Notes: a model not told the origin generated them from the letters alone. 64,000 nt of DNA from JAFARZ01 sp035651595 (GCA_035651595.1 DASRFJ010000088.1:16443-80442), one strand, 5' to 3'; shown: positions 17,356-26,022, counted from the stretch's first letter. Translations and numbers: made by a program.

Positions 17356-18119
17356 CGATCACTCCCGAGGACGTGCGGCGCACCCTGTCCGACCGGATCG
17401 GCAGCGGCCAGTACCGGCCCGGCCAGCGGCTGGGCGACGAGCGGACGCTGGCCGCCGATCTGGGAGTCAGCCGCGCGACGATCCGGCTGGCCCTGGCGGG
17501 CCTGGCGGAGACCGGCATGGTCCGCCGGGTGCCTGGCCGCGGCGGCGGCACGTTCGTCGCCAAAGGCAAGATCGAACGTGACCTGTCCCGCATCGTCGGC
17601 GTGCCCGCGCTGCTGCGCAGCCAGGGCGTGGTGGCGGGCACCCGGGTGCTGTCCGCCCGGCTCGCCGAGCCCGGCGACGTCGCCGCCCAGGCGCTGCGCA
17701 CCAGGCCCGGTGAGCTCGTCGTGGATCTGGTCCGCATCCGGCTGGCTGACGGCAGCCCGTTCTCCCTGGAAAACGCCAGGCTCCCGGCCAAGCGTTTCCC
17801 CGGCCTGCTCGAGCTGCCGCTCGGCGGCTCGGTCTACGAACTCATCGAGGACCACTTCGAGGTCAAGCCCGCCAAGGCCACCGAACGCATCGAGGTCGTC
17901 CTGGCCGCGCCGGACGAGGCGATGATCCTCGAGGTCGAGCCCGGCGCGCCGCTGCTCGCGATCACCCGCACGGTCACCGACGAAGGCGGCGAACCGATCG
18001 AGTTCTCCCGCGACCTGTTCCGCGCCGACCGCACCCGCATCGTCGTCACCACCGAAGGCCCCGGCAGCGCCCAAGCCACCGCCCGAGGATCCCGCCTAGT
18101 CGAAATGAGAGCAGTGTGA
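17352..18119 (+). CDS. GntR/HutC-type regulator with UTRA domain
   Basis: A 255-residue regulator with an N-terminal winged helix (GDERTLAADLGVSRATIRLAL, residues about 30-55) and a C-terminal UTRA ligand-binding domain (VVDLVRIRLADGSPFSLE, PLLAITRTVTDEGGEPIEFSRDLFR). Ligand is probably a locus metabolite. It is translationally coupled to the SDR and separates the amino-alcohol genes from the diol dehydratase genes. Likely operators are the dyads in the 10.23-10.36 kb region. Confidence 0.9.
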   Translation: MTITPEDVRRTLSDRIGSGQYRPGQRLGDERTLAADLGVSRATIRLALAGLAETGMVRRVPGRGGGTFVAKGKIERDLSRIVGVPALLRSQGVVAGTRVLSARLAEPGDVAAQALRTRPGELVVDLVRIRLADGSPFSLENARLPAKRFPGLLELPLGGSVYELIEDHFEVKPAKATERIEVVLAAPDEAMILEVEPGAPLLAITRTVTDEGGEPIEFSRDLFRADRTRIVVTTEGPGSAQATARGSRLVEMRAV

Positions 18120-18206
18120 GCGAAGCCAGGGGCGCGGCGTTGCCTGGACTGACGAGCGAGGAGCGCAGCGACGAGCGAGGAGGGAAGGCGACGCCTCAAA
18201 GCGCCC
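18116..18206 (+). repeat. Intergenic repeat R (copy 1) before the diol dehydratase
   Basis: About 90 bp beginning GTGAGCGAA, containing TGCCTGGACTGA, GAGCGACGAG-like tracts and GGAAGGCGACGCCTC, and ending AAGCGCCCC. It matches the segment at 60108-60190 throughout with small gaps. It lengthens the gap between the GntR stop and the dehydratase start to about 158 bp in an otherwise overlapping operon. Confidence 0.75.
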
Positions 18207-18277
18207 CGCCCGCGAGCGAGCCAATAAATACTGCGAGCGAGCCAGAAAGCACTGCGCCAATAGGCAGAATCCGCTTC

Positions 18278-20482
18278 ATGGACCGGCAGCGGGTGAACCT
18301 GGACGGGTTCGCGGTCGAGAACGCGGAGCTTGGGCTGATCGCGCTGCGCTCGCCGTACGATCCCGAGCCGAGCGTGGTCATCGAAGACGGCCGGATCACC
18401 GAGCTGGACGGTGTGCCCGAGCGGGACTTCGACTCGATCGACACGTTTATCGCCCGGCACGGCATCGACCTGTCGGTCGCGGCCGAGGCGATGGCGCTGT
18501 CCGACGTGGCTTTCGCCCGGCTGCTGACCGACCCGGCGGTGCCGCGCGGCGAGATCATCCGGCTCAGCGCTGGCGCGACACCCGCCAAGCTGACCCGGGT
18601 CCTGGCCATCCTCAAGCCGCACGAGCTGGGCATGGCCATGGCCAAGCTGCGCTCCCGCCGGACCCCGAGCAACCAGGCGCACGTCACGAACCGGCTCGAC
18701 GATCCGCTGCTGCTGGCGGCGGACGCGGCGACGGCCGCCGCGTTCGGGTTCCGTGAGATCGAGACGACGGTGCCGGTCCTCGACGACGCGCCGAGCAACG
18801 CGGTCGCCTGCCTGATCGGCGCCGCGGTCGCCAGCCAGGGCGTGCTGATCCAGTGCTCGGTGGAGGAAGCGGCCGAACTCGAGCTTGGCATGCGCGGCCT
18901 CACCTCGTACGCGGAGACCGTCTCCCTGTACGGTACCGAGCAGGTGTTCACCGACGGCGACGACACGCCGTGGTCGAAGGCGTTTCTCACCTCCGCCTAT
19001 GCCTCCCGCGGCATGAAGATGCGGGTCTCGTCCGGGGCCGGCGCTGAGGTCCTGATGGCCGGCGCCGAACGCAAGTCCATGCTCTACCTGGAGGCCCGCT
19101 GCGTCGCGCTGGCCCGCGCCGTCGGCGCGCAGGGCGTGCAGAACGGCGGCATCGACGGCGCCAGCGTCGCCGCGGCCGTGCCGAACGGGCTGCGCGAGCT
19201 GATGGCTGAGAACGTCATGGTGATGATGCGCAACCTGGAGTCCTGCTCCGGCAACGACGCGCTGATGAGCGAGTCTGACATGCGCCGCACCTCGCGCACG
19301 CTGCCGATCGTGCTGGCCGGCTCGGACTTCGCGTTCAGCGGTTTTGGCTCGATTCAACGCTACGACAATATGTTCGGCCCGAGCAACTTCAACGCCGAGG
19401 ACATCGACGACTTCCTGGCCATGCAGCGCGACTGGGGTATCGACGGCGGGCTCCGCACGGTCACGCCGGAGCGGCTCGCCGGGCTGCGCCGGGAGGCCGC
19501 GCAGGCGTGCCGGGCCGTCTACGGCTACCTCGGCCTCGCCGACTTCACCGACGAGCACCTGGCCCGCGCCGTCGACGCGGCCGGGTCGAAGGACCTCGGC
19601 GAGACCGACACGCTCGCCGTGCTGACCGCGGCCCACGCCATCCGCCAGCGCGGGCTGACGGTGGTCGACATCGTGACGGCCCTCGACGAGTGCGGCTTTC
19701 CAGATCTGGCGGAACGTACGGTGGCGTTTGTTCAGGCCAGGCTCGGCGGTGACTATCTCCAGACGTCCGCGATCTTCGACGAGCAGCTCACCGTGCTTTC
19801 CTTGGTCACCGACCCCAACGACTACGCCGGCCCGGGCACCGGCTACGAACCCCCGCCAGCGCGCCGGCGGGAGATCGACGCGATCCGGCAGGCCCGCGGC
19901 GTCGAGGACCTGCGCGAGTCCCAGGCCCGCTGCGCCGCGCCGGGGCTGCTGCGGCGGGCGGGCGCCGCGGCGCAGGGCAGTGACGCGCGCGACGTGGTGA
20001 TCGGCGTCTCGCCGGCCGTGGGCCGTGACGTGTGGCGCTGCCTGTCCGGGCTCGCTGTCCCGGACGTGCTGCGGGAAATCCTGGCCGGGCTGGAGGAGGA
20101 AGGCTGCGTGGGCCGCATCGTCCGGTTCGGCGATACCGTCGACCTGGGCCAGATCGGGCTGGCCGCGGCCCGTCTTTCCGGCTCCGGCATCGGCATCGGC
20201 CTGCAAGGCAAGGGCACCGCGCTGATCCACCGCCGCGACCTGGCCCCGCTGGCCAACCTCGAGCTGTACTCGGTCGCGCCCACGATCACCCCGGAGCTGT
20301 ACCGGCTGCTCGGCGCGAACGCCGCGCGGCACGCCAAGGGCGGGACACCGGACCCGGCGCGGAATCCGTACTCGGACGAGGCCATCGAGGCCCGCTACCA
20401 CACCACGGTGATCGCGCTCATGGAACTGGAGCGCCGCCGGGTGGACCCCGCGGCCGGACCGGAAACCCTGGTGCTGTCGTGA
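18278..20482 (+). CDS. B12-dependent diol/glycerol dehydratase, fused large + medium subunits
   Basis: A 734-residue PduC-PduD fusion that converts 1,2-diols (1,2-propanediol, glycerol) to aldehydes with adenosylcobalamin. Residues 1 to about 540 are PduC: the Klebsiella catalytic residues Gln141, His143, Glu170, Gln296 and Asp335 are all found at a constant offset of 8 (Gln133, His135, Glu162, Gln288, Asp327). A linker (about 541-570) leads into PduD from DVVIGVSPAVG onward. The usual ~50-residue PduD N-terminus, including its encapsulation peptide, is missing. Start is the ATG at 18278 (MDRQRVNLDGF); the upstream reading from 18116 only translates repeat R. Confidence 0.93.
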   Translation: MDRQRVNLDGFAVENAELGLIALRSPYDPEPSVVIEDGRITELDGVPERDFDSIDTFIARHGIDLSVAAEAMALSDVAFARLLTDPAVPRGEIIRLSAGATPAKLTRVLAILKPHELGMAMAKLRSRRTPSNQAHVTNRLDDPLLLAADAATAAAFGFREIETTVPVLDDAPSNAVACLIGAAVASQGVLIQCSVEEAAELELGMRGLTSYAETVSLYGTEQVFTDGDDTPWSKAFLTSAYASRGMKMRVSSGAGAEVLMAGAERKSMLYLEARCVALARAVGAQGVQNGGIDGASVAAAVPNGLRELMAENVMVMMRNLESCSGNDALMSESDMRRTSRTLPIVLAGSDFAFSGFGSIQRYDNMFGPSNFNAEDIDDFLAMQRDWGIDGGLRTVTPERLAGLRREAAQACRAVYGYLGLADFTDEHLARAVDAAGSKDLGETDTLAVLTAAHAIRQRGLTVVDIVTALDECGFPDLAERTVAFVQARLGGDYLQTSAIFDEQLTVLSLVTDPNDYAGPGTGYEPPPARRREIDAIRQARGVEDLRESQARCAAPGLLRRAGAAAQGSDARDVVIGVSPAVGRDVWRCLSGLAVPDVLREILAGLEEEGCVGRIVRFGDTVDLGQIGLAAARLSGSGIGIGLQGKGTALIHRRDLAPLANLELYSVAPTITPELYRLLGANAARHAKGGTPDPARNPYSDEAIEARYHTTVIALMELERRRVDPAAGPETLVLS

Positions 20483-20844
20483 CCGAGGTGCGCGCGCTGT
20501 CCGGCAAGGCGGTCACCGAGCTGACCGTCGAGGCGATGCGGTCTGGCGAGATCGGGGTGGCGGATCTGCGTATCCACCCCGAGACGCTGAAGCGGCAGGC
20601 TCAGGTGGCCGAACGCCACGCGAACCCGCAGCTTGCCGACAACCTGCGCCGGGCCGCCGAGCTGACGGCCCTGCCGGACGAGGAGGTGCTCGCCATCTAC
20701 GACGCGCTCCGCCCCGGCCGGTCCACCGCGGCTGAGCTGGCCGCGCTGGCCGGATCGCTCGCATACCGCGGCCTGCCGCGGTGCGCCGCGCTGGTCGCGG
20801 AGGCGGCCGAGGTCTACGCCCGCCGGGGCCTGGTAGCGAGTTGA
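20479..20844 (+). CDS. Diol dehydratase small subunit (PduE-like)
   Basis: A 121-residue subunit with the PduE core ADLRIHPETLKRQAQVA, RRAAELTALPDEEVLAIYDALRP and AAEVYARRGL. It lacks the ~40-50-residue N-terminal extension of enterobacterial PduE, which normally includes a targeting-like segment. GTG start overlaps the fusion gene's stop as GTGA, so the subunits are made together. Confidence 0.92.
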   Translation: MTEVRALSGKAVTELTVEAMRSGEIGVADLRIHPETLKRQAQVAERHANPQLADNLRRAAELTALPDEEVLAIYDALRPGRSTAAELAALAGSLAYRGLPRCAALVAEAAEVYARRGLVAS

Positions 20845-22451
20845 CGCGCCTAGTCGCCGGGGTCGACGTCGGCAACGCGACGACCGAGGTGGTGCTCGTG
20901 CGGGACGGCACTATCCTCGGCGCGAGCCGTGCGCCCACCCGCGGCCGCAAGGGTTCGCCGGATTCGCTGCGCGGTGCCGCCGCGCTGGTCCGGCGGGTCG
21001 AACGCCAGGCGGGACGCCGCGCGGACGAGGCGCGGATCGCGGCGCTGCGGCCGGTGGACACGTCGGTGCTGACGGTCCCGGATACCGCGACGTCGCACGG
21101 CCGGCTGCGCGTGCTGGCCGCCGGCGTGCCGACGCCGGGCGGCACCGGCTCCTGCGTCGGCCCGCCTGCGCTGGCGGCGTCCGCGGCCCGATCGCCGGTC
21201 GTCCTGGTGCCGGCGGACCTGCGGTACGACGAGGCCGCCGCCCGGATCAACGCGGGACCGGCGCCGGGCGCGGTGCTGGTCGCGGGCGACGAGGGGGTGC
21301 TCATCGCCAACCGGCTGGACCGCCCGGTGCCGGTCATCGACCAGGTCGATGTCACCGCGGCGGCCGGCTGCGAGCTGATCGCCGTCGAGGTGCGCCCGCC
21401 GGGCCGGCCAATGCGGCTGCTGTCGGACCCGGTGGCCCTGGCCGCCGCGTTCGGCCTCGGCGACCAGGACGCGGCGCACGCGGCCGCGCTGTGCCGGACG
21501 CTGACCGACTACCCGAACGCCGTCGTCGGCCTGCTCCGCTCGCCGGACCACACCCCGCCCGGCCGGGACGAGCCGTGGGTGTCGCTGGCGGACGGCGAAC
21601 GCGTCTCGCTTCGGGCCGCGTGCGCGCGGCTGCCGGACTGGCCGCCGGGAACCGTGCGCGCGCTGAACGCGACCAGCGTCGACGACCTGTTCGCCGTGGA
21701 CCTCGCCGCGGCGGCCGAGGCCGTCATCGCACGCCAGGGCAGCGTGGGACGCGCCGTGCTGGTCGCGTCGCTTGCCGCCGCCGGCGACGCGGATAAGCCA
21801 GCGGACCAGCTCGCCGCCCTGCTCGACGTGCCGGTCAGCTCGCCGTGCTCCGAGCCCGCGGCAGCCCGGCTCGGCGCGCTCACCACGCCCGGCGCCCGCG
21901 ACGACGCGCTGGTCGTGGATCTGGGTGCCGGCACCATCGACATCGTCGGTGCCGGCGCGCAGGCGACGGTCGCGGGGGCGGGGGAGCTGCTCACCGCCGC
22001 GGTCGCCGAACTGCTCGGCATCCCGCGCGCGGCCGCCGACTGGGTCAAGCGCGGGCCGTGCATCCGGGTGGACGGCGGACTCCGGTACGAGGGCGAGGAC
22101 GGCACGCGGGGATTCCTCGACGCGCCCGCCCCGCCGTCGGCGGCAGGCATGCTGGCGGTCAGCGGTCCCGGCGGCTGGCTGCCCTTCGACCGCCGCCGTA
22201 GCCCGGGTGAATGGCGGGTCATCCGGCTACGTATCAAACAGGACGTTCTGCGTAAAAATCTCCAGCGAGGTATGCGGACGGCCGGCGCGGACCCCAGCCA
22301 GATCCTGGTTGTCGGCGGGCCCGCCGGTGACGAGGAACTGCTCGCGGTGATCGGGCGTTCGGTGCCCGGCGGACCGGCGATCGGGCGCGGGAACGTGGGC
22401 GGCACGCTAGGCCACCGGTACGCGGCGGCCTTCGGGCTCGCTGTTGGCTAG
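20841..22451 (+). CDS. Diol dehydratase reactivase large subunit (PduG/DdrA-like)
   Basis: About 536 residues, shorter than the ~610 of PduG. The actin/Hsp70-like ATPase start VAGVDVGNATTEVVLV, the DEGVLIANRLDRPVPVIDQV segment, VVDLGAGTIDIVGAGA and the terminal GRGNVGGTLGHRYAAA all match the family. It exchanges damaged cobalamin for fresh coenzyme in an ATP-dependent way. Start is a TTG (20841-20843) overlapping the small-subunit stop. The partner small subunit (PduH/DdrB) is not in the window; the next gene is convergent. Confidence 0.9.
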   Translation: MTRLVAGVDVGNATTEVVLVRDGTILGASRAPTRGRKGSPDSLRGAAALVRRVERQAGRRADEARIAALRPVDTSVLTVPDTATSHGRLRVLAAGVPTPGGTGSCVGPPALAASAARSPVVLVPADLRYDEAAARINAGPAPGAVLVAGDEGVLIANRLDRPVPVIDQVDVTAAAGCELIAVEVRPPGRPMRLLSDPVALAAAFGLGDQDAAHAAALCRTLTDYPNAVVGLLRSPDHTPPGRDEPWVSLADGERVSLRAACARLPDWPPGTVRALNATSVDDLFAVDLAAAAEAVIARQGSVGRAVLVASLAAAGDADKPADQLAALLDVPVSSPCSEPAAARLGALTTPGARDDALVVDLGAGTIDIVGAGAQATVAGAGELLTAAVAELLGIPRAAADWVKRGPCIRVDGGLRYEGEDGTRGFLDAPAPPSAAGMLAVSGPGGWLPFDRRRSPGEWRVIRLRIKQDVLRKNLQRGMRTAGADPSQILVVGGPAGDEELLAVIGRSVPGGPAIGRGNVGGTLGHRYAAAFGLAVG

Positions 22452-22963
22452 CGGGGATCGGTGCGGAGCAGGCCGTAGGTCACGCCGTCGCGCCACGCGC
22501 CATCGCGCCAGCCGACGCCGCGCTGCACGCCCTCACGGGTGAAGCCGGCTCTGGCGAGCGCCTTCTGCTCGGCGAGGTTGCCGGTCTCGGTGGCGGCCCA
22601 GATGCGATGCACCGCCGTGTGCGCGAACAGGTAGTCCGCGAGCAGCCGCTGGGCCTGCGTGCCGAAGCCGTGCCCGCGCGCCTCCGGGAGCAGCGCGATG
22701 CCGATCTCCCAGCTGTGCGCGGCCGGCGTGTCCTGATGACGGCGCCAGTTGACCAGGCCGAGCGACTCGCCGCCGTGGTCCACGACCAGCGTCCCGCCGT
22801 CCGGCCCGATCAGGCCGTTCTCCTCCCAGCCGCGCCGCCACCTGCCCAGGTTGTGCCAGCCGAACCAGCCGAACTCCCCGGCCTTCCCGGGATCTTGGAG
22901 GAGGCTGTCGAGCAGCGGCAGGTCGTCCTCGCGAACCGGACGCAGCGTGAGCGCCTCACCCAT
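22448..22963 (-). CDS. GNAT family N-acetyltransferase (RimJ/RimL-like)
   Basis: A 171-residue acetyltransferase beginning LTLRPVREDDLPLLDSL, with the acetyl-CoA-binding ALLPEARGHGFGTQAQRLL and the ETGNLAEQKALARAGF strand-helix typical of RimL-like GNATs. Substrate is unknown. Its C-terminus overlaps the convergent reactivase gene by 4 bp and its start overlaps the paaZ stop, so it is probably co-transcribed with paaZ. Confidence 0.85.
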   Translation of the reverse strand: MGEALTLRPVREDDLPLLDSLLQDPGKAGEFGWFGWHNLGRWRRGWEENGLIGPDGGTLVVDHGGESLGLVNWRRHQDTPAAHSWEIGIALLPEARGHGFGTQAQRLLADYLFAHTAVHRIWAATETGNLAEQKALARAGFTREGVQRGVGWRDGAWRDGVTYGLLRTDPR

Positions 22964-24989
22964 CGTTCTTGGCGACCAGGGTCAGCACGTCGTAGCTGGC
23001 GGCCGGCTTGCCGTCCTGATTGGTGACCTGCGCGTCCCAGCGCACCTCGCCGTAGTCCGCGTCCGCCCGGGGCGTGATCTGCTTGCAGGTGAGCGTCACG
23101 GTCAGCGCGTCGCCGGGGTACACCGGGGTGAGGAAGCGCAAGTTCTCCAGCCCGTAGTTGGCGAGCACCGGGCCGGGATCCGGGTGCACGAACAGGCCGG
23201 CGGCGAAGCTGACGATCAGGTAGCCGTGCGCGACGCGGCCGTCGAAGAACGGGTTGCGGCGCGCGGCCTGCTCGTCCATGTGCGCGTAGAACGTGTCCCC
23301 GGTGAACTCGGCGAAATGCTCGATGTCCTCGAGCGTGACCTGGCGCGGGCCCGCGACGACCGTGTCGCCGACGCGGAGGTCCGCGAGGGACTTGCGGAAC
23401 GGGTGCGTCTGGTCCGCCGCGCGCGGGGCCCCTTGCACCCAGCGGCCGGTGACCTTGGCCAGGACCTTAGGACTGGCCTGGACGGCGGTGCGCTGCATGT
23501 GGTGCAGCACGCCGCGGATGCCACCCATCTCCTCGCCGCCGCCGGCCCGGCCCGGGCCGCCGTGCACCAGCATGGGCAGCGGCGAGCCGTGCCCGGTGGA
23601 TTCCTGCGCGTCGTCCCGGTCCAGCACCAGCAGGCGCCCGTGCCATGGCGCGAGGCCGCGGACCGTTGCCGCCGCGAAGTCCGCGTCGCCGGTGACGATC
23701 GAGCCGACCAGGCTGCCGCGGCCGCGCGCGGCGAGGTCGATCGCGTCTTGGGTGTCCTGGTAGCCGATGATCGTCGCGACCGGGCCGAACGCCTCGACCT
23801 CGTGCGGCTCTTGCCGTGAGCCGTCGTCGGCGACGATGAGCAGCGGGGAGATGAACGCGCCGCGCTCCGCGTCGGCGCCGTGCACCTCGACGTGTTCCGG
23901 GTCGCCGTAGGCGAGGCGGCCCGTGGACAGCAGCGCCTTCGCGGAGCGGCGGACCTCCTCGCGCTGCTCCAGGCTGGCCAGCGCGCCCAGCGTCGTCTCC
24001 GGGTCGCGCGGGTCGCCGATGACGAGCTGGGCGAGTCTTTCGCGGGCCGCGTCGGCGACGGCGCTGACCTGGTCCTGGGGGACCAGCGCGCGGCGGATCG
24101 CCGTGCACTTCTGCCCCGCCTTGACGCTCATCTCGGTGACCAGCTGGGTGACGTACAGGTCGAACTCCGGGGTGCCGTGCGTGGCGTCCGGGCCGAGTAC
24201 CGAGCAGTTGAGCGAGTCGGCTTCGGCGTTGAACCGGACCGAGTTCCTGGCGATCACCGGATGCGTGCGGAGTTGCTGGGCGGTGCTCGCGGAGCCGGTG
24301 AACGACACCAGGTCCTGGTCGGTGAGGTGCTCGAACAGGTCGCCGACGCCGCCGCAGATGAGCTGGAGCGAGCCTTCGGGCAGCAGGCCGGTTTCGACGA
24401 TGAGCTCGACGAGGCGGTTCGTGAGGTACGCGGTCTGCGTGGCGGGCTTGATCAAGCTCGGCACGCCGGCTATGAACGCGGGGGCAAACTTCTCCAGCGG
24501 CCCCCAGACCGGGAAGTTGAACGCGTTGATCTGCACTGCGACGCCGTGCAGCGGGGCGAGGATGTGCTGGCTTAGGAAGGTGCCTCCCTTGCCGAGCGGC
24601 TCGGGCTGACCCTCCGGGTAGATCGTGTCGTCCGGCAGCTCGCGCTTGGCCCGGCTGGCGTAGCTGAGCAGCACGCCGATGCCGCCGTCCACGTCGAACC
24701 TGGCGTCCGGTTTGGTGGCGCCGGTGCGGGCGGACAGTTCGTACAGTTCGGGCCGGTGGTCGCGGAGCGTGCGGCCGAGTTCCTTGAGCAGCGCGGCGCG
24801 CTGGTGAAAGGTCAGTTCGCGGAGTGCTGAGCCGCCGGTGCGTCTGCCGTACGCGAGTGCTTCGGCCGGGTTGATGCCCGCGGCGGAGACGGTGGTGACC
24901 TCTTCTCCGGTGACCGCGTCTCGCACCGATCTGCCTTCACCGGCGGGGGTGTGCCAGGTGCCGTTCACGTAACTGCGCAGGACCGTCAT
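22956..24989 (-). CDS. paaZ: Bifunctional PaaZ-type aldehyde dehydrogenase/enoyl-CoA hydratase
   Basis: About 677 residues. Residues 1 to ~520 are an aldehyde dehydrogenase (NAFNFPVWGPLEKFAPAF, GSASTA, catalytic Cys in KAGQKCTAIRR); the remainder is an R-specific MaoC-type hot-dog hydratase (ITLEDIEHFAEFTGD equivalent: VTLEDIEHFAEFTGDTFYAHMD). PaaZ opens the oxepin-CoA ring and oxidises the resulting semialdehyde in aerobic phenylacetate degradation. No other paa gene is in the window, so it may serve another aromatic or aldehyde route. ATG at 24989 chosen over an upstream TTG. Confidence 0.88.
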   Translation of the reverse strand: MTVLRSYVNGTWHTPAGEGRSVRDAVTGEEVTTVSAAGINPAEALAYGRRTGGSALRELTFHQRAALLKELGRTLRDHRPELYELSARTGATKPDARFDVDGGIGVLLSYASRAKRELPDDTIYPEGQPEPLGKGGTFLSQHILAPLHGVAVQINAFNFPVWGPLEKFAPAFIAGVPSLIKPATQTAYLTNRLVELIVETGLLPEGSLQLICGGVGDLFEHLTDQDLVSFTGSASTAQQLRTHPVIARNSVRFNAEADSLNCSVLGPDATHGTPEFDLYVTQLVTEMSVKAGQKCTAIRRALVPQDQVSAVADAARERLAQLVIGDPRDPETTLGALASLEQREEVRRSAKALLSTGRLAYGDPEHVEVHGADAERGAFISPLLIVADDGSRQEPHEVEAFGPVATIIGYQDTQDAIDLAARGRGSLVGSIVTGDADFAAATVRGLAPWHGRLLVLDRDDAQESTGHGSPLPMLVHGGPGRAGGGEEMGGIRGVLHHMQRTAVQASPKVLAKVTGRWVQGAPRAADQTHPFRKSLADLRVGDTVVAGPRQVTLEDIEHFAEFTGDTFYAHMDEQAARRNPFFDGRVAHGYLIVSFAAGLFVHPDPGPVLANYGLENLRFLTPVYPGDALTVTLTCKQITPRADADYGEVRWDAQVTNQDGKPAASYDVLTLVAKNDG

Positions 24990-25010
24990 GGGCCCCAACC
25001 TATCCGGAGG

Positions 25011-25433
25011 TCACCCTGCCTTCCACGGGTTGATGAGCTCGATCCCGGTGTGCACGAAGTCACGTGTGTTGCGGGTCGCCAGCAGGGCGTCCGACGCGCG
25101 GCACACCGCCGCGATTTGCGCGTCCGCCGCGGAGATGCGACGCCCGCTTCGTTCCCGGCCGCTGACAATCAGGGCATAGCATGCGGCGGCGCGCAGGTCG
25201 AATGGCCACACCCGGCCGCCGAATTGGTCCGTCACTAGTTTCTCGATTGTCTTCGCAAGCAGGGATCTGCGCCGGCCGACGGGGAGCCGGGACACGCCAT
25301 ACAGCAGTTCCGCGACCGTGATGGCGGTAATCCCGACCTTTGCTTGCGGAAGCGAGTCAAGCCAGGCGGTCACTCTCGGCTCCGGGGCCTGGCGAGCGAG
25401 TTCGGACACGACACTCGTGTCCAGGATGATCAA
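25011..25433 (-). CDS. PIN-domain toxin, VapC/FitB type
   Basis: A 140-residue PIN ribonuclease with the acidic residues in order: Asp5 (ILDTSVVSEL), Glu in ITVAELLYGV, Asp in SAADAQIAAVC and the terminal NTRDF region. VapC toxins cleave tRNA or rRNA when released from the antitoxin. The start overlaps the upstream antitoxin stop (ATGA), the normal antitoxin-toxin order. Confidence 0.9.
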   Translation of the reverse strand: MIILDTSVVSELARQAPEPRVTAWLDSLPQAKVGITAITVAELLYGVSRLPVGRRRSLLAKTIEKLVTDQFGGRVWPFDLRAAACYALIVSGRERSGRRISAADAQIAAVCRASDALLATRNTRDFVHTGIELINPWKAG

Positions 25434-25690
25434 GCCTCTAGCTCCGCGGCGCGCGGCATCTCGGCGCGTTCTGGCAGCACCAGGTCGTCGGCTCCGCCGA
25501 TCGCCGCGAACAGCGCGTGGATATCGGTGCCGAGGCCGCCGCCGTGCTCGGGTGCGGCTAGGTGCTCGTGCAGAATGCTCCGGACCTCCGCCTCCATGGA
25601 CCTGCCATGCCGTGCCGCGACTATGCGGAGCCGCGCGTGTGTCTCGTCATCGAGGCCGCGAATTGTCAGCGATGCCACGGATCTCCCCAT
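25430..25690 (-). CDS. Ribbon-helix-helix antitoxin, VapB/FitA type
   Basis: An 86-residue antitoxin. The N-terminal RHH DNA-binding unit is SLTIRGLDDETHARLRIVAARHGRSMEAEVRSIL; the acidic, flexible C-terminus should wrap the PIN toxin. I choose the ATG at 25690 (MGRSVASL); the reading from 25717 adds nine non-conserved residues. The pair likely autorepresses its promoter. Confidence 0.85.
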   Translation of the reverse strand: MGRSVASLTIRGLDDETHARLRIVAARHGRSMEAEVRSILHEHLAAPEHGGGLGTDIHALFAAIGGADDLVLPERAEMPRAAELEA

Positions 25691-25728
25691 TGCTATCAAT
25701 GCTGTCGCTGCCATCAATGCTAGCAGAA

Positions 25729-26022
25729 TCAGGGCGGGGAGGCCTGGTCCAGGAGGCGGCGGAGATTCCCGGTGTAGCGGTCCAGGGCGGCGCGGCCGGC
25801 GTGAGTGAGGTACAGCGCGCTCTGGCCGCCGGGTTTCGCGCTGCCGACGTACCCCGCGTCCTGGAGTTTGCGCAGGTGCGTGATGAGGTTGCCCGGGGTG
25901 AGCTCGAGGAGCTGCTGGAGCCGGGGGAACGAGAGGTGATCGCCCTCGGGGAGGGTGGCGAGCGTGACCATGATGCGCAGCCGGGCGGGAACGTGGATGA
26001 CCGGATCCAGGTCGTCGTTCAT
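25729..26022 (-). CDS. Winged-helix regulator (HTH_34/MarR-like)
   Basis: A 97-residue single-domain winged helix: PARLRIMVTLATLPEGDHLSFPRLQQLLELTPGNL with recognition helix LITHLRKLQDAGYV and wing GGQSALYLTHAGRAAL. Family members control small membrane-protein or transporter operons and are commonly autoregulated. ATG at 26022 overlaps the stop of the membrane protein upstream. The doubled operator at 27227-27263 in front of this operon is its likely binding site. Confidence 0.85.
   Translation of the reverse strand: MNDDLDPVIHVPARLRIMVTLATLPEGDHLSFPRLQQLLELTPGNLITHLRKLQDAGYVGSAKPGGQSALYLTHAGRAALDRYTGNLRRLLDQASPP

Noticed and set aside
18116..18277. Extended N-terminus for the diol dehydratase
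   Set aside because: These 54 codons translate repeat R, also found at 60108-60190; family homology starts at the ATG 18278.
18120..18277. Cobalamin riboswitch upstream of the B12 enzymes
   Set aside because: I looked before the dehydratase, kdd and kamE for a B12-box-like element and structured leader and found none; the leaders are too short.
25429..25691. Defence island around the VapBC-type pair and the NACHT gene
   Set aside because: The two are 22 kb apart and their neighbours are ordinary metabolic genes.
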